Shown here: one piece after another, positions 28,601-36,644 of the stretch | Numbering within the stretch: position 1 is the first letter of the stretch | How the letters are laid out: the number at the start of each line of letters is the position of its first letter | Program-made: the position numbers and the translations under genes | DNA from: Candidatus Poribacteria bacterium | GTDB taxonomy: Bacteria; Poribacteria; WGA-4E; WGA-3G | Assembly: GCA_012267415.1 (NCBI GenBank) | Contig: JAAXGN010000094.1 | Location: 46,552-110,551, forward strand | Length of the DNA: 64,000 bases | Direction of reading: 5' to 3' | Notes under the pieces: generated by a model | What the model was told of the DNA's origin: nothing | The model's database searches: none | Seen by the model: only the letters and a program-made list of their open reading frames with translations

Positions 28601-28929
28601 CCCTGTTGACGTTTGACCCACTGCCATATTTGCAGGGATTTGTCAGCATCGGTATAGATGATAAAGTTTTCATGGGAGGTTCTTGCGACCTGTTTTTGGA
28701 TTTTACGGCGGGTTGCATAATCTGGGAAGGGTTGTTCTTCTGTCATCTGTGGACATTCATAGACTGCCATACCGCGTTTTTGTGCTATTGCTGTAAGTAT
28801 GTATTCGGTTTCATCTACTACCACTGGCAGGATTTGCGAATGATTCTCCCAACCGAGGGTTTGTGTAAAGAGATCTTCAAATTCGGATTCTCTGAGGTAT
28901 TGGCGTGTTTCTTGCGGGTTAAATTGCAT
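25687..28929 (-). CDS. Eco57I-type N6-adenine DNA methyltransferase
   Basis: 1080 residues. SAM-binding motif I (VLDPTCGSGAF) is at about residue 500 and the catalytic NPPY (FDVIIGNPPYVEY) at about 745, the order of gamma-type adenine methylases. The last 300 residues look like a target-recognition region. The N-terminal 200 residues contain an alpha/beta stretch (AQKRGMAVYECPQ, NFIIYTDADKSLQIWQW) that could be a decayed nuclease-like fold, but no clear PD-(D/E)xK triad is seen. It lies downstream of a PLD-SNF2 helicase on the same strand, suggesting modification for an ATP-dependent restriction system. Confidence 0.88.
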   Translation of the reverse strand: MQFNPQETRQYLRESEFEDLFTQTLGWENHSQILPVVVDETEYILTAIAQKRGMAVYECPQMTEEQPFPDYATRRKIQKQVARTSHENFIIYTDADKSLQIWQWVKRQQGKPDACREHCYETWQSGDSLIQKLQNIAISLDEEEEITLFGVIERVGTAFYAEKVTKKFYDRFKKEHDAFLGFLNGIPDEEMQKWYVSVMLNRLMFIYFIQKKGFLNGDINYLQTKLRETRENDTDLYYKEFLCPLFFEGFAKPENERDDDISDILGTVPYLNGGIFQKHEIETLHGENIEIPDTAFEKLFTFFEQYQWHLDDRPLKNDNEINPDVLGYIFEKYINQKQMGAYYTKEDITEYISKNTIIPFLFDAARKSCKIAFEGDASVWKLLQEDPDRYIYDAVKKGVGIPFPENIAVGIDNVSQRTDWNTLAPEDYALPTEIWREVVARRQRYETVRAKLADGEVNDINDLITYNLNIRQFAQDVIENCEGPELLRAFWKAITEVTVLDPTCGSGAFLFAALNILEPLYEACLDRMQVFVDEVGAHLKMAESLPSRKYNDFRRTLDSIAEHPNRKYFILKSIIIHNLYGVDIMDEAIEICKLRLFLKMVAQIEDVKDIEPLPDIDFNIQAGNTLIGFATYDEVEKAVIERLSSHYDDTLTRIKDKAEDIKARYELFQDQQTQIGGEITLADKLVLQDALEALEDELNEYLAFLYAIDKNDEPKYEEWKKTHNPFHWFIAFYGILQEGGFDVIIGNPPYVEYKEVKKDYNVIGYETEKCGNLYAMVWEFTVKLSTSGHIGFIVPAASVCTDGYAILRNMLIAAGELIISSYGDNPGNLFKGLPHSRLSIILLNKGVKKRRIFSTKYNKWRPQERDILFQNLAFVESTEIGTQFSISKLGNNIEKSILDKFHRTTLVFAQHSVLARHSPVYYTRKLSHFVQILNFVPLIYDQSGNRRNPSELKEIWFASEETANAILGFLNSSLFSWLITIHSDCRNLNKREIEMTRFDLTEEQHITQLAAIAEELMTDIDNNSRMIPQGELTIQATYPRKSKSILDKIDRVLKQHYGFTDEELDFIINYDIKYRMGLGN

Positions 28930-28986
28930 AGGCGATTTCCAGTTGAAAACTATTTTATGGTAAAATCCATAATTATTTGCACACGA

Positions 28987-29046
28987 TTGTAGCGTAAACT
29001 TTTAGTTTGCGTACACGACTGCACAAACTAAAAGTTTATGCTACAA
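28987..29046. repeat. Inverted repeat between the methylase and a small gene
   Basis: Arms TTGTAGCGTAAACTTTTAG and its near-complement, ending at 29046, form a stem of about 23 bp with one mismatch and a 14-nt loop. It may be a terminator or a small mobile hairpin, and it could uncouple the methylase from upstream genes. Confidence 0.75.
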
Positions 29047-29051
29047 CACGG

Positions 29052-29393
29052 TCAAGTCTGTCGGTTAAGTCCAATTTCCTTTTTGATCTCTTCCCAGGGT
29101 CTGCCACCGCCTGCGGCTAATTCCTGCTGCGCCTCAGCAATATCAGCTAAAACATCTGGTTCTGAATTAATCAATGCTGTTTCACGCCATTCGGATAGAA
29201 AAATAGTAAGTGTTTCAGCATCTTTTTTGCCATCTGAAATGTGCGTTAGTAGTTCAAATAGTTCAGTGAAAAACTCAACAAGCTCTTCTGCATCTAACCA
29301 TTTGACCCAATCAAAGGACTTTGAAGTCGCAAAAGACTTGACGAGTAATTCATCATTCATGAGATGACCGACGACAAGTTTAGATTCTTTCAT
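29052..29393 (-). CDS. Small acidic protein with GRPWEEIKKEIGL end
   Basis: 113 residues, not confidently assigned. The N-terminal half is helical and acidic (DAEELVEFFTELFELLTHISDGKKDAE); the C-terminus RPWEEIKKEIGL resembles the short end motif of small antitoxin-like proteins. It sits between helicase and methylase genes on the same strand. AGAGGT lies upstream of ATG 29393. An accessory or antitoxin role is possible but unproven. Confidence 0.55.
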   Translation of the reverse strand: MKESKLVVGHLMNDELLVKSFATSKSFDWVKWLDAEELVEFFTELFELLTHISDGKKDAETLTIFLSEWRETALINSEPDVLADIAEAQQELAAGGGRPWEEIKKEIGLNRQT

Positions 29394-29511
29394 CTAATAC
29401 CTCTAACAATATGGATTATGTTAATGTTAATTATACAAGTTTTTGTTTTGAGATTCAACATTTTTATAGACTATAGGTGTCAATTTAAGAGGAATTCTGT
29501 CCATGTGTCCA

Positions 29512-29740
29512 ACCCTGTAGGTGCGATATCCTTATCGCACCGGGTTTTTCCGTACCCGCTTCATTGAAGGTTTCCGCTTAGGATCCGGTGCGATTAGGAA
29601 ATCGCACCTACCGGCCTGGTGTAATCAATATTACCTGATTATTTATTTAATCTTCATGAAATCGCACCTACCGGCCTGGTGTAATCAATATTACCTGATT
29701 ATTTATTTAATCTTCATGAAATCGTACCTACCGGCCTGGG
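29512..29740. repeat. GGTAGGTGCGATT palindromic element, copy 2, with 60-bp duplication
   Basis: A full element (29512-29640) is followed by tandem duplication of a 60-bp segment: 29641-29700 repeats the preceding sequence exactly and a third partial unit runs to 29738. The junction word TCATGAAATCGCACCTACC also appears inverted at 55661, so a rearranged subtype is shared between loci. It fills the 354-bp gap between the helicase and the small gene. Confidence 0.9.
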
Positions 29741-29747
29741 AACATTA

Positions 29748-32700
29748 CTAAGAAGAAAGTCCTAACGAACACACAATTTTGGGTTCTTGCATTTCGTGTT
29801 CTTCCTCAACGATACAGAGCCTGCCATCGTTCCATAATTCGATCACCACTTCAGCAAGTTTTTCATTTGAAATTCCGAGACGTAGTTGTCTGTTGAGGAT
29901 GTCTTTTGCAACCGGACGTAGTGGATAACGATAGATATTCTCTATGACCTGTTTGAGATCTGCTGTTGCAAACAGTGTATTTTCTACTTCAGAGGCATAG
30001 TCTTTTAGTCGTTGATAAGTACGGAAACGTGCTCCCGAAGGTTTTCCAAGTTGTCCTCCGATCCTCCTATCTTCAGATATGATTAACTTTGCAGCATCAT
30101 TGACAAGTTCATGGTGTTTCTCAAGCGGTTGTAGTGCTTCTGTCTTTGGTTTGCATGCTGCGGTTTGTAAAATGGTAAATTGGGATTCCGTTACACTCTC
30201 TCCGTTTTTATTCACCCAGGCAAGTGCGTCATTATCGTCTCCCGTTCTGATATAGACTAATGCGCCTTCGGGTTGCGTATCTGTCGGTGAATGGGGTTTT
30301 GTTGAATAGACTACAGGTGGCAGTTTGGTGATAACTTTTTCTAAATCGGGGTTTTCTGTGATTGCATTTTTCCATATCTGATATGCATGAGAAGCAAGGT
30401 CTACATCGTTATCCATATCATCGTCAAGTAGTCCTGCATGCTCGTTATATAGATCAACGATTGCTTGGTCTCCTCTTTCGCCGTCATCTTCAAAGAATGC
30501 CTCATCTGTACCGATGACTTCTGCACCTTCTCGGAGGCGTGCTCGGACGCGTCCACGAAGATTGATTAACCGTTCAACACCTTCTGCGGGTAAAAAGGAG
30601 TAGCATAAGATGTCCTCAGCAGTCTGTCCGATTCTGTCAACGCGTCCTGCGCGTTGCACTAAACGTATGATTGCCCACGGGAGATCGTAGTTGACGACGA
30701 TTGCACAATCCTGTAAGTTCTGCCCTTCACTCAAAACATCGGTGCTGATGAGAATTCGCAGCGTATCTTCTTTTCTGATAAGACCTGTTTTATTGTTGCT
30801 AACCGGACTGAACCGGGTTGCCAGCTGCGTAGGATTAGCGACGTCCCCGGTTGCAGCGGCTAAGTGTGTCAATCCGTGTTCTTCTAATGCAGCATTTAGA
30901 TAGTGCACAGTGTCCGCAAACTGTGTGAAAACTAAAACCTTGGTATCGGGATGCGTTTGTGTTAATAGGTGTTCAAGTGCGTTGAGTTTTGCATCTTTTG
31001 CTTCATCCCAGTTACCGTATCGTTTTAAAATCTCAATGAGTGCTTCCGCGTCTTCAGCGAGTTGCTCCTTTAGAATAGGCAGGAATAGGTCAGGACGAAT
31101 CCATTTAAAACGGGTGTGGTACTTTGTCAGATAGAATTGATAGATAATTGCAGCACGTTCTTTGTACTTTTCAATTGTATATAGATTGGAATCAGAATCG
31201 GCAGTATTAATCAGTTCGTCATCCTCATCCTCCGAAGCAGCTGAAATAAGGTTGACATCATCCGTATCTGCATCACTGAACCGTGTATCAAGCATGGATG
31301 CGTCAAGTCCACCGATAGGGAATGGTTCGTTGTTTTCTATAGCGTATAAGAAGATATAATTTCGTAAGATGTGTCGGTCAACGGATTGTAAAAAGGCTTT
31401 TCCACTACTTTCCAGTCGTTTGAATAGGTTAGTACGACAGAATCCCATCAACCGCTTTCCACCTCGTGAAAGGTCTTGCAATTGTTGTTTTTCAGTTTCT
31501 GTAGGCGGTTCTTCTGGTGCCTCGTCAATGTAATTTGCAAGACCATATCGTGCCAAATTAAGACTATTTATGATTTCTACGACAGTTTCTGAGTATAGTT
31601 GTGCATAAGTGTCCTCAGGGTCTTTCTCGTCTATTATGAACTTGACTGTTTTCGGTGCGCGAGTCGGGAAATAGGAACGTGTTCCATCTGAAAATAATAG
31701 GTATTTCCTTTTTGTTTCGGTATCCTCCTCAGCATAGTTTTGCATGATGAAACTACGTGTTCTCCGAACAAGATACCGCCGCATCAGTTCGCGCCAATCG
31801 TCAATTTCTTCACTATGTTCAAATGCAGCGAGTGTGTGTATGTCGCTTTGATGTTTCGCCAGAAACATAAGTTCACCACCAATTTTATTGATGTAATGGT
31901 CTGGTCGAATGCCGATGTCTTCTGATTCATCAACAAAAAGGCGGAGTTGATTTGAGAGATCAAGAAAGGTCTTGTTGTATGGTGTGGCAGAGAGGAGAAT
32001 GACTTTACTCTCATTTTTCTGGATATAGTCTTGAATTACCCGATAACGTTTACCTTCACGGTTTCTGAGGTTATGGCTCTCGTCAATCATTACCAATCTA
32101 TAACGTCTGAGATCGGGGAGTTCGTTTTGCACTCGGCTAATTGATAGAACCTTTCCACGTAAACGGTATTCTTCACGATAGTACTCCCACATCTGGACAA
32201 GGTTTTTTGGACAGATGATAAGTGTTTCGAGATCATGATCGTCTTCCATAATGCGTGCAAGTGCTGTTCCCATAAGTGTTTTACCGAGACCGACAACGTC
32301 CCCGATAAGGACACCCCCACGTTTGTTTAGATGATGTGCTGCGATTTTTACGGCAGCCGTTTGAAAGTCAAAAAGGGTGTTTTCAAATTCACGGGGAATT
32401 TGAAATTCATTTAATCCTGCTCTTGCTTCATGGGAAAGGTGATATGCCATTTTTATGTAGATATGGTGAGGAGGTATCAGTTTTTCGCGTGCCCAACTTT
32501 CATCAATGATTTCTACTAAGGCTTCAGATATATCTATGCACCACCTTTCGTTCCATCTATCTTCGAACCAGTCTTGTAATTTCTGACAAGCGTCAGCATC
32601 AAGCACATCAATGTTGAGTTCTCCCTGTTTTGAAAGTCCAGCGAGTGTTAGGTTACTACTGCCAAGGTAACCCACAATTGGGGATATAGGGTCTTGTCGG

Positions 32701-33137
32701 TGAAGTAGGTAAAGTTTGGCATGCAGTGGGTGTTGTAAAAACAGTTTTACCTTTACCTTCTTGTTCCGAATTTGGCGTGCTAATTGTCTTAGGCCGATTT
32801 CGTCTTCACGTGTGGGGATTCCAAGTGTCAATTGTTCACGGAATTCCTCCGCTAACTTCTTTTTTAAACGAAGTGCAGTTTGATTGTCCAGCTTATCTGC
32901 TGCTTTAATAACATGCATGGCATGTCGTAGTTCTTCATCGGGGTTTTGATGCATTCCGACGAGTAAACGGCAGCATGCTTCATCTCCACCGTGCCAATTT
33001 TCAATGTAATTTGCGAGTCTTCTCCAGCCTCTGAGGTTAAAATAACCCACGCAAAAATCTGCATGGGTAGAAGCTTCAAGGGTTTGTTGCAGTGCTTGAA
33101 GGAGCGGTTGGTCAATATTGTCAAAGATTCTGGGCAT
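29748..33137 (-). CDS. PLD-nuclease / SNF2-family helicase fusion
   Basis: 1129 residues. The N-terminal phospholipase D-like domain (about 20-200) has HAK at 139-141 followed by GSSNLT at 159-164, the single HxK-N half-site of nucleases that act as dimers. Then come Walker A GDVVGLGKT (K287), DESH at 352-355 (motif II), LLSATPYNKT (motif III), and the C-terminal lobe with STDVLSEGQNLQ and VQRAGRVDRIGQ. It is likely a translocase with built-in nuclease. The pairing with an adenine methylase recalls CglI/NgoAVII-type restriction systems, in which PLD nuclease and helicase are separate. Other members of DISARM or BREX are absent. Confidence 0.85.
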   Translation of the reverse strand: MPRIFDNIDQPLLQALQQTLEASTHADFCVGYFNLRGWRRLANYIENWHGGDEACCRLLVGMHQNPDEELRHAMHVIKAADKLDNQTALRLKKKLAEEFREQLTLGIPTREDEIGLRQLARQIRNKKVKVKLFLQHPLHAKLYLLHRQDPISPIVGYLGSSNLTLAGLSKQGELNIDVLDADACQKLQDWFEDRWNERWCIDISEALVEIIDESWAREKLIPPHHIYIKMAYHLSHEARAGLNEFQIPREFENTLFDFQTAAVKIAAHHLNKRGGVLIGDVVGLGKTLMGTALARIMEDDHDLETLIICPKNLVQMWEYYREEYRLRGKVLSISRVQNELPDLRRYRLVMIDESHNLRNREGKRYRVIQDYIQKNESKVILLSATPYNKTFLDLSNQLRLFVDESEDIGIRPDHYINKIGGELMFLAKHQSDIHTLAAFEHSEEIDDWRELMRRYLVRRTRSFIMQNYAEEDTETKRKYLLFSDGTRSYFPTRAPKTVKFIIDEKDPEDTYAQLYSETVVEIINSLNLARYGLANYIDEAPEEPPTETEKQQLQDLSRGGKRLMGFCRTNLFKRLESSGKAFLQSVDRHILRNYIFLYAIENNEPFPIGGLDASMLDTRFSDADTDDVNLISAASEDEDDELINTADSDSNLYTIEKYKERAAIIYQFYLTKYHTRFKWIRPDLFLPILKEQLAEDAEALIEILKRYGNWDEAKDAKLNALEHLLTQTHPDTKVLVFTQFADTVHYLNAALEEHGLTHLAAATGDVANPTQLATRFSPVSNNKTGLIRKEDTLRILISTDVLSEGQNLQDCAIVVNYDLPWAIIRLVQRAGRVDRIGQTAEDILCYSFLPAEGVERLINLRGRVRARLREGAEVIGTDEAFFEDDGERGDQAIVDLYNEHAGLLDDDMDNDVDLASHAYQIWKNAITENPDLEKVITKLPPVVYSTKPHSPTDTQPEGALVYIRTGDDNDALAWVNKNGESVTESQFTILQTAACKPKTEALQPLEKHHELVNDAAKLIISEDRRIGGQLGKPSGARFRTYQRLKDYASEVENTLFATADLKQVIENIYRYPLRPVAKDILNRQLRLGISNEKLAEVVIELWNDGRLCIVEEEHEMQEPKIVCSLGLSS

Positions 33138-33238
33138 AGGTTGGTGGTCCTTATTTTTTGTAGCAATCTATACACCTTTCGCACCGCTAGTACTAAGTCT
33201 TTTGATTTTCACATATTTTTATTATTGAAAAACTATTT

Positions 33239-33323
33239 GGGTAACCGACGGGCAATAAATTGCCCTACTACAAACGGGCAGGTTCGTAGTAGGGCAATTT
33301 ATTGCCCGTCGATATATTACCGA
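33239..33323. repeat. GGGCAATAAATTGCCC inverted repeat, copy 1
   Basis: GACGGGCAATAAATTGCCC and its inverted partner GGGCAATTTATTGCCCGTC flank a central GGGCAGG loop. The outer GGTAA/TTACC words extend the symmetry. The same structure recurs at 36155; the pair brackets three genes. Confidence 0.85.
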
Positions 33324-33370
33324 ATGTATACCTTAATTCTCATAATTGCCTGTCAGGATTTGTCTGTATA

Positions 33371-34153
33371 TCAACGGGATTTAATGTTACCCCATGTCGT
33401 AGTGAGTTTTCCTTCGGGTTCTACAGACAGAAATTCACCTGCTTTAACTTGATTAATTTCGCTTTCAGACAATGCCCGATTAAAAATGTAATACTCATCC
33501 AGCAACCCTTGATACCAACGACCATTTTTGTGGTGTCCGATTCCTGCGTTCACTCCCCATTCAGCGGATAGTTTTCCTGAACCTTTGACTGAATGCGTTT
33601 CTTCACCATCAATATAGGTCTTAGCATCACCACTATCACTATCATAGGTTCCTGCGAAATGAACCCATTCGCCTGCATCAATTATGGGACCCGGATTGAT
33701 ATTGAAAACTTCAGTATTCGTCTCATTTCGGTGGAAGAAACGGAATCCACCAGGACGAATTTCCATGTGATACAGTCCACTTTCAATTGTTGTACCAATG
33801 GCATCAAGCAGTGTTTGCGGATCCGCGGAACCTTTGTGGTTGACCCAAACAGCTAATGTGAATCCATCTACCGGACCGTTCTCAAACTCCGGACCATTCA
33901 TATTAACCCATACATTGGTTTCTAAAGCGATGGCTTTTCCATAGACACCCTTTTCCCATGTAGCATTTCCTTGTACTTCCCCATCGTTACCGCTTTTTGA
34001 CCCATCTTTAACTGTCTTACTTTCTTCATCAAAACTATAGTAAACGGACAATGTCGGGTCATTTAAATCAGCCTGAACTGAGAATACACATGTCCCCAAA
34101 AATATCAATACGGTTAGATAGATGGGTAGTTTCTTAAAAATATTAATATACAT
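33371..34153 (-). CDS. Secreted LamG-domain protein 1
   Basis: 260 residues. Signal peptide (to about residue 28), then one concanavalin A-like LamG jelly roll: YYSFDEESKTVKDGSKSGNDGEVQG, FTLAVWVNHKGSA, WVHFAGTYDSDSGDAKTYIDGEETHSV, LLDEYYIFNRALSESEI. LamG domains bind glycans or proteins; no enzyme domain is attached. It ends EGKLTTTWGNIKSR, a motif shared with the next two secreted proteins. Strong paralogy with the gene 22 bp upstream shows tandem duplication. GGAG precedes ATG 34153. Confidence 0.85.
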   Translation of the reverse strand: MYINIFKKLPIYLTVLIFLGTCVFSVQADLNDPTLSVYYSFDEESKTVKDGSKSGNDGEVQGNATWEKGVYGKAIALETNVWVNMNGPEFENGPVDGFTLAVWVNHKGSADPQTLLDAIGTTIESGLYHMEIRPGGFRFFHRNETNTEVFNINPGPIIDAGEWVHFAGTYDSDSGDAKTYIDGEETHSVKGSGKLSAEWGVNAGIGHHKNGRWYQGLLDEYYIFNRALSESEINQVKAGEFLSVEPEGKLTTTWGNIKSR

Positions 34154-34175
34154 TCTCTACTCCTATATGTGTAAC

Positions 34176-34961
34176 CTAATGGGATTTTATATTCCCCCAT
34201 GTGGTTGTGAGTTTGTCTTGTGGTTCAACTGGCGTTATGAATGCCCCTTCCATAATCTGCTGTATCTCTTCGGCAGAGACAGCGCGTGCAAAGATGAAAT
34301 AATCATCCAGCATCCCGTTAAACCATCGTCCATTCTTATGGTGTCCGATTCCTGCAGAAACACCCCAATTAGCTGCAAGTTCACCGCCGCCAATAGCACT
34401 GTGCGTTTCCTCACCATCAACATAAGTCTTTATCTCACCACTTTCCACATCATAAGTACCAGCAAAATGAACCCATTTGTCAGCTTCTAACACTGGACCC
34501 GGGTTGATATTAAAGACAGTTGTGTTTGTATGGTTTCTATGGAAAAAACGGAATCCACCAGAGCGAATTTCCATGTGGAATAATCCACTACCGTGGTCTG
34601 TACCGATCGCATCAAGGAGCGTCTGAGGATCTGCAGAACCCGTATGGTTAACCCAAGTGGCTATTGTGAATCCATCACTGGGAAGATTCTTAAATTCGGG
34701 ACCGTTCATGTCAATCCACGAATCGGTTTCTAAGACAATTGCCTTCCCCATTACACCATCTACCCTATTGACGTTGCCGACTATGGTTCCATCATTTCCA
34801 TTGATTGAACCATCAACGACAGTTTCACCCTCTCCATCAAAGCTATAGTAGACAGAAATTGTCGGATCACTCAGGTCAGCATTGACAGTTAATATACCAA
34901 CACATAACATGGCAGCTATTACAATCAAGATATGAAACGATCTAATAAATTCAAAACGCAT
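34176..34961 (-). CDS. Secreted LamG-domain protein 2
   Basis: 261 residues: a signal peptide (MRFEFIRSFHILIVIAAMLC...VNA) and one LamG domain closely similar to its downstream paralogue. It ends QDKLTTTWGNIKSH. ATG 34961 is chosen because GGAGAATA lies just before it; the TTG five codons upstream would include the SD. First gene of a two-gene unit; 263 bp separate it from the divergent gene at 35225. Confidence 0.85.
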   Translation of the reverse strand: MRFEFIRSFHILIVIAAMLCVGILTVNADLSDPTISVYYSFDGEGETVVDGSINGNDGTIVGNVNRVDGVMGKAIVLETDSWIDMNGPEFKNLPSDGFTIATWVNHTGSADPQTLLDAIGTDHGSGLFHMEIRSGGFRFFHRNHTNTTVFNINPGPVLEADKWVHFAGTYDVESGEIKTYVDGEETHSAIGGGELAANWGVSAGIGHHKNGRWFNGMLDDYFIFARAVSAEEIQQIMEGAFITPVEPQDKLTTTWGNIKSH

Positions 34962-35183
34962 TTTTTTATTCTCCAATTATTTTAAGGTTTATAGTTATAG
35001 GTTCTCAAGGTCATCCTCTCTGTTGGTGAGGACAATTGCCTAATTACCTACACTGAATTTGCTATTCATTTTATAAATCTTTCTGATTTTTGTCAAGAAA
35101 AAAGATAAAATGTTTCATACTTTCAATCTACATATCATTTAAATTCTTGAAAACACTTCTATTTCATGGACATGTTCCGACAA

Positions 35184-35199
35184 TATATGTTAACATATA
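35184..35199. promoter_or_regulatory. 16-bp perfect palindrome, possible operator
   Basis: TATATGTTAACATATA is a perfect palindrome 26 bp before ATG 35225, overlapping a possible -10 (TATAAA). The position suits an operator, but AT-rich palindromes also occur by chance. Confidence 0.35.
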
Positions 35200-35224
35200 A
35201 AAAAACGAAGAAGGAGATAGAACA

Positions 35225-36082
35225 ATGGAACATAGCGTTATAATTCGCTGCATGATTATATGTATCCTCTTTTCCGCAATGATGATCCTACCAATATATG
35301 CAACAGATGTGACTGTTGGATTCTTGGCAGGAAGCAATCAACTTGGTGAAGTAGAGGAAGCTGCTTATGATTGGGTAGAAGATACATTTCAAACGAAGAT
35401 GCTCATAGCTGACAAGAGTGGTAACTTTAAAACGAATACCGGATCAGCGATGAAGTTAGACCAATTTGCTGTGTTATGGCTTTTCTATACAGAAACGAAC
35501 ACGTTGCCAGAACCTTTTCTTGAGGATGCAACTATAAAAAACATCCTCGATTATTTAGAAGCAGGTGGTAGTGTATTCCTCTCTGCACTCGGACTTAAGT
35601 ATGTTATAGATTTAGGGGTTGATGAAGGTAATGTACGCGTCTTTCAACCACTCGGTAAAGGTCCACCTGAAATAGGGGTTATGGCAGCTGATGATCATAA
35701 AGATCATCCTGTGTTTGAAGGTTTTGATACGGGTGATCCCATTTTTCTTACCAGTATGGATCAACCGGGTTTTACCGCAGATTTCATCAATTTTAAAGCA
35801 AGTCCTCCAGCGGGTAACATACTTGGTACAAAAACCCGTGGTGGTGGTGCAGGTGCCGGCGAACGTCCGCTTGTTGAATATGAGGTAAATGATGGCAAAA
35901 TCATCACACTCGGACATCACAACGGGGTCTATACCGATACGAACTCTAAGGAGGGTGAGAACCTGAGAAAACTGTCTGAAAACGTGCTTAATTACCTCGG
36001 TGAAACTTCTGTTTTTTTCGCTGTTCAACCCGATGGGAAATTGGCAACTACATGGGGTAATCTAAAGTCTGTATTGAGATAA
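35225..36082 (+). CDS. Secreted ThuA-like / glutamine-amidotransferase-fold protein
   Basis: 285 residues. Signal peptide ends near ILPIYATD. The mature part alternates strands and helices as in ThuA-like or class-I amidotransferase-like folds: VTVGFLAGSNQ, FAVLWLFYTE, ILDYLEAGGSVFLSALG, HPVFEGFDTGD, GKIITLGHHNGVY. No catalytic Cys is seen in a nucleophile-elbow position. The end QPDGKLATTWGNLKSVLR matches the tail of the two LamG proteins despite unrelated bodies. AAGGAG lies upstream of ATG. Fold assignment is tentative. Confidence 0.6.
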   Translation: MEHSVIIRCMIICILFSAMMILPIYATDVTVGFLAGSNQLGEVEEAAYDWVEDTFQTKMLIADKSGNFKTNTGSAMKLDQFAVLWLFYTETNTLPEPFLEDATIKNILDYLEAGGSVFLSALGLKYVIDLGVDEGNVRVFQPLGKGPPEIGVMAADDHKDHPVFEGFDTGDPIFLTSMDQPGFTADFINFKASPPAGNILGTKTRGGGAGAGERPLVEYEVNDGKIITLGHHNGVYTDTNSKEGENLRKLSENVLNYLGETSVFFAVQPDGKLATTWGNLKSVLR

Positions 36083-36154
36083 ATATGTTTAGTGTTGGCA
36101 TTAAAATCGTATTTCTGTAGGAATGGTTTCCAAATGAAGATTAGAAAATCCTTC

Positions 36155-36236
36155 GGGTAATTGACGGGCAATTCATTGCCCTACGAACACGCCCGTTTGT
36201 AGTAGGGCAATTCATTGCTCGTTAAGATATTACCCA
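36155..36236. repeat. GGGCAATTCATTGCCC inverted repeat, copy 2
   Basis: Same architecture as 33239: GGTAATTGACGGGCAATTC on the left, GTAGTAGGGCAATTCATTGC on the right, with GGTAA/TTACC ends and a GCCCGTTTG loop. Confidence 0.85.
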
Positions 36237-36313
36237 ATTTAAATCTTAATCTTCATATTGGAGATCCCTCTACATAAATACGTGCGTTAATTGCAAAGAC
36301 TTTCAGACCTAAG

Positions 36314-36586
36314 TTAAAGCAGATCATCGTGTGGTTCTACCTGTCTAACCCCAACGGCTGGATTTAGACGAGAATGATGCATTAGCCAATAGGCAGTAGT
36401 AACTATTATTCCGCCAAAAAGTGTGGCAATTAACCATATCTCAGGCTGAACGAAAATAGCACTTCCCCTCTGCTTGGCATCCCGATATATGCCGATGGCA
36501 AAAGAAATATGTACAATTGCTACCACTATGACAAAGAAAAAACTCCAAAATCCGAATATAATTGCCTCAAAGAATCCTATTTCCAT
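36314..36586 (-). CDS. Small two-helix membrane protein
   Basis: 90 residues. Two hydrophobic segments (AIIFGFWSFFFVIVVAIVHI; IWLIATLFGGIIVTTAYWLM) flank a short basic loop (RDAKQRGSA). ATG 36586 has GGAGGAAT immediately upstream; the longer frame has no SD. No family recognised. It lies downstream of the helicase stop's far side, on the same strand. Confidence 0.6.
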   Translation of the reverse strand: MEIGFFEAIIFGFWSFFFVIVVAIVHISFAIGIYRDAKQRGSAIFVQPEIWLIATLFGGIIVTTAYWLMHHSRLNPAVGVRQVEPHDDLL

Positions 36587-36644
36587 TATAATTCCTCCGT
36601 TTTGTTCTGATATATGTTTATAACTGTAGTTTACACATTTCAAT

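Noticed and set aside
29512..29740. Repeat with 60-bp units as a CRISPR array
   Set aside because: The 60-bp units are whole exact duplications of repeat plus flank, not repeat-spacer units.
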